Of a stretch of DNA of 64,000 nt, positions 63,728 through 64,000 are shown in pieces; position 1 is the stretch's first letter, and the number at the start of each line of letters is the position of its first letter. Where the stretch lies: NCBI RefSeq assembly GCF_018130785.1, contig NZ_JAFCJT010000003.1:342596-406595 (forward strand). The letters run 5' to 3'. Made by a program: the position numbers and the translations under genes. Under the pieces are notes generated by a model. That model was not told where the DNA came from and did not search any database. It saw only the letters and a list, made by a program, of their open reading frames with translations. The stretch comes from Bradyrhizobium liaoningense (GTDB lineage: Bacteria; Pseudomonadota; Alphaproteobacteria; Rhizobiales; Xanthobacteraceae).

Positions 63728-64000
63728 ACGCCTCGGCAAAGGAGCTTTCAGCGATTCTTGAAGTCTAGGCTGAATGGTGGGCGCACATGGGGTCGAACCA
63801 TGGACCTCTCGCGTGTCAAGGCGGGCTAGTCGCTCGGTGGTGCGGGCCTCTCCTTGGATGATGCCATCATGCCCCTGTTTTGCCCGACGCGTCAATCGGA
63901 TTTCGGAAAAGGCGTAACTCATTGATCCGACTGACGCCGGCTACTGTGCATGGGGTTGTTTTCGACTTTTTTGATGAGGCGGCCCAGAAAGCCGCCATGG
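63728..64000. repeat. direct repeat copy 2 (runs to window end)
   Basis: Matches 62141-62411 along its whole visible length. The ends of both copies coincide with the window limit in copy 2, so homology may continue to the right. Confidence 0.85.
63775..63821 (-). pseudogene. 3' fragment of a tRNA-Val(GAC) gene, copy 2
   Basis: Identical in the 47-base core to copy 1 (anticodon GAC, T-arm, acceptor and CCA); again without a matching 5' half. The flanking base changes (CCCGCC in place of TTGCC before the anticodon) show the two copies have diverged outside the core. Confidence 0.8.

Overview
The window looks like chromosome of a Bradyrhizobium-type alphaproteobacterium. It has high G+C, a PutA without the N-terminal DNA-binding domain paired with a divergent Lrp-type regulator, SorAB sulfite oxidation, many CaiB/BaiF CoA-transferase and P450 genes, DUF3551 and DUF898 proteins, and several families of 80-180 bp imperfect palindromes between genes. 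This assignment comes from gene content and repeat style only.

Layout. 0-13 kb is core metabolism: the end of a c-type-heme protein, a glutathione S-transferase, a family III CoA-transferase, putA/putR, a cold-shock protein, sorAB, an unusual membrane/ferredoxin/adenylate-cyclase fusion, and a GT39 glycosyltransferase. 13.0-20.3 kb is visibly richer in A/T, has poorer gene starts and contains small orphan genes. It carries a 1039-residue cyclase/AAA+ signalling protein and a compact cassette of radical SAM/SPASM enzyme, PqqD-like peptide-binding protein and an unrecognised 178-residue protein. This is probably acquired DNA and is the best candidate for an undescribed peptide-modification system. 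20.4-26 kb holds ycjF/ycjX, a hemolysin III-like protein, two short-chain dehydrogenases and a MarR regulator with a perfect 13-3-13 palindrome in its promoter region. 26-35 kb is catabolic: a benzoylformate-decarboxylase-like enzyme, a MaoC/HTD2-like dehydratase, a CoA-transferase, an acyl-CoA dehydrogenase, a LysR regulator and two tandem P450 paralogues.

35-46 kb holds a DUF898 membrane protein with an M48 peptidase, then a three-gene operon matching the URC uracil-catabolism set (GTP-cyclohydrolase-II-like, DUF1688, UPRTase-like), then a PLP amino-acid operon with a YheO-type regulator. 46-53 kb has an L,D-transpeptidase, a second ThDP enzyme, a possible nuclease-fold protein, an animal-type heme peroxidase and several small exported proteins. 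53-62 kb holds a TPR protein, membrane proteins, a metallophosphoesterase and a TAXI-type binding protein.

The right end (62.1-64 kb) has two direct copies of a ~270 bp sequence 1589 bp apart. Each contains the 3' part of a tRNA-Val(GAC) gene, the typical footprint of integration at a tRNA, and they flank a frameshifted gene. No complete tRNA, rRNA, CRISPR array, transposase or integrase was found.
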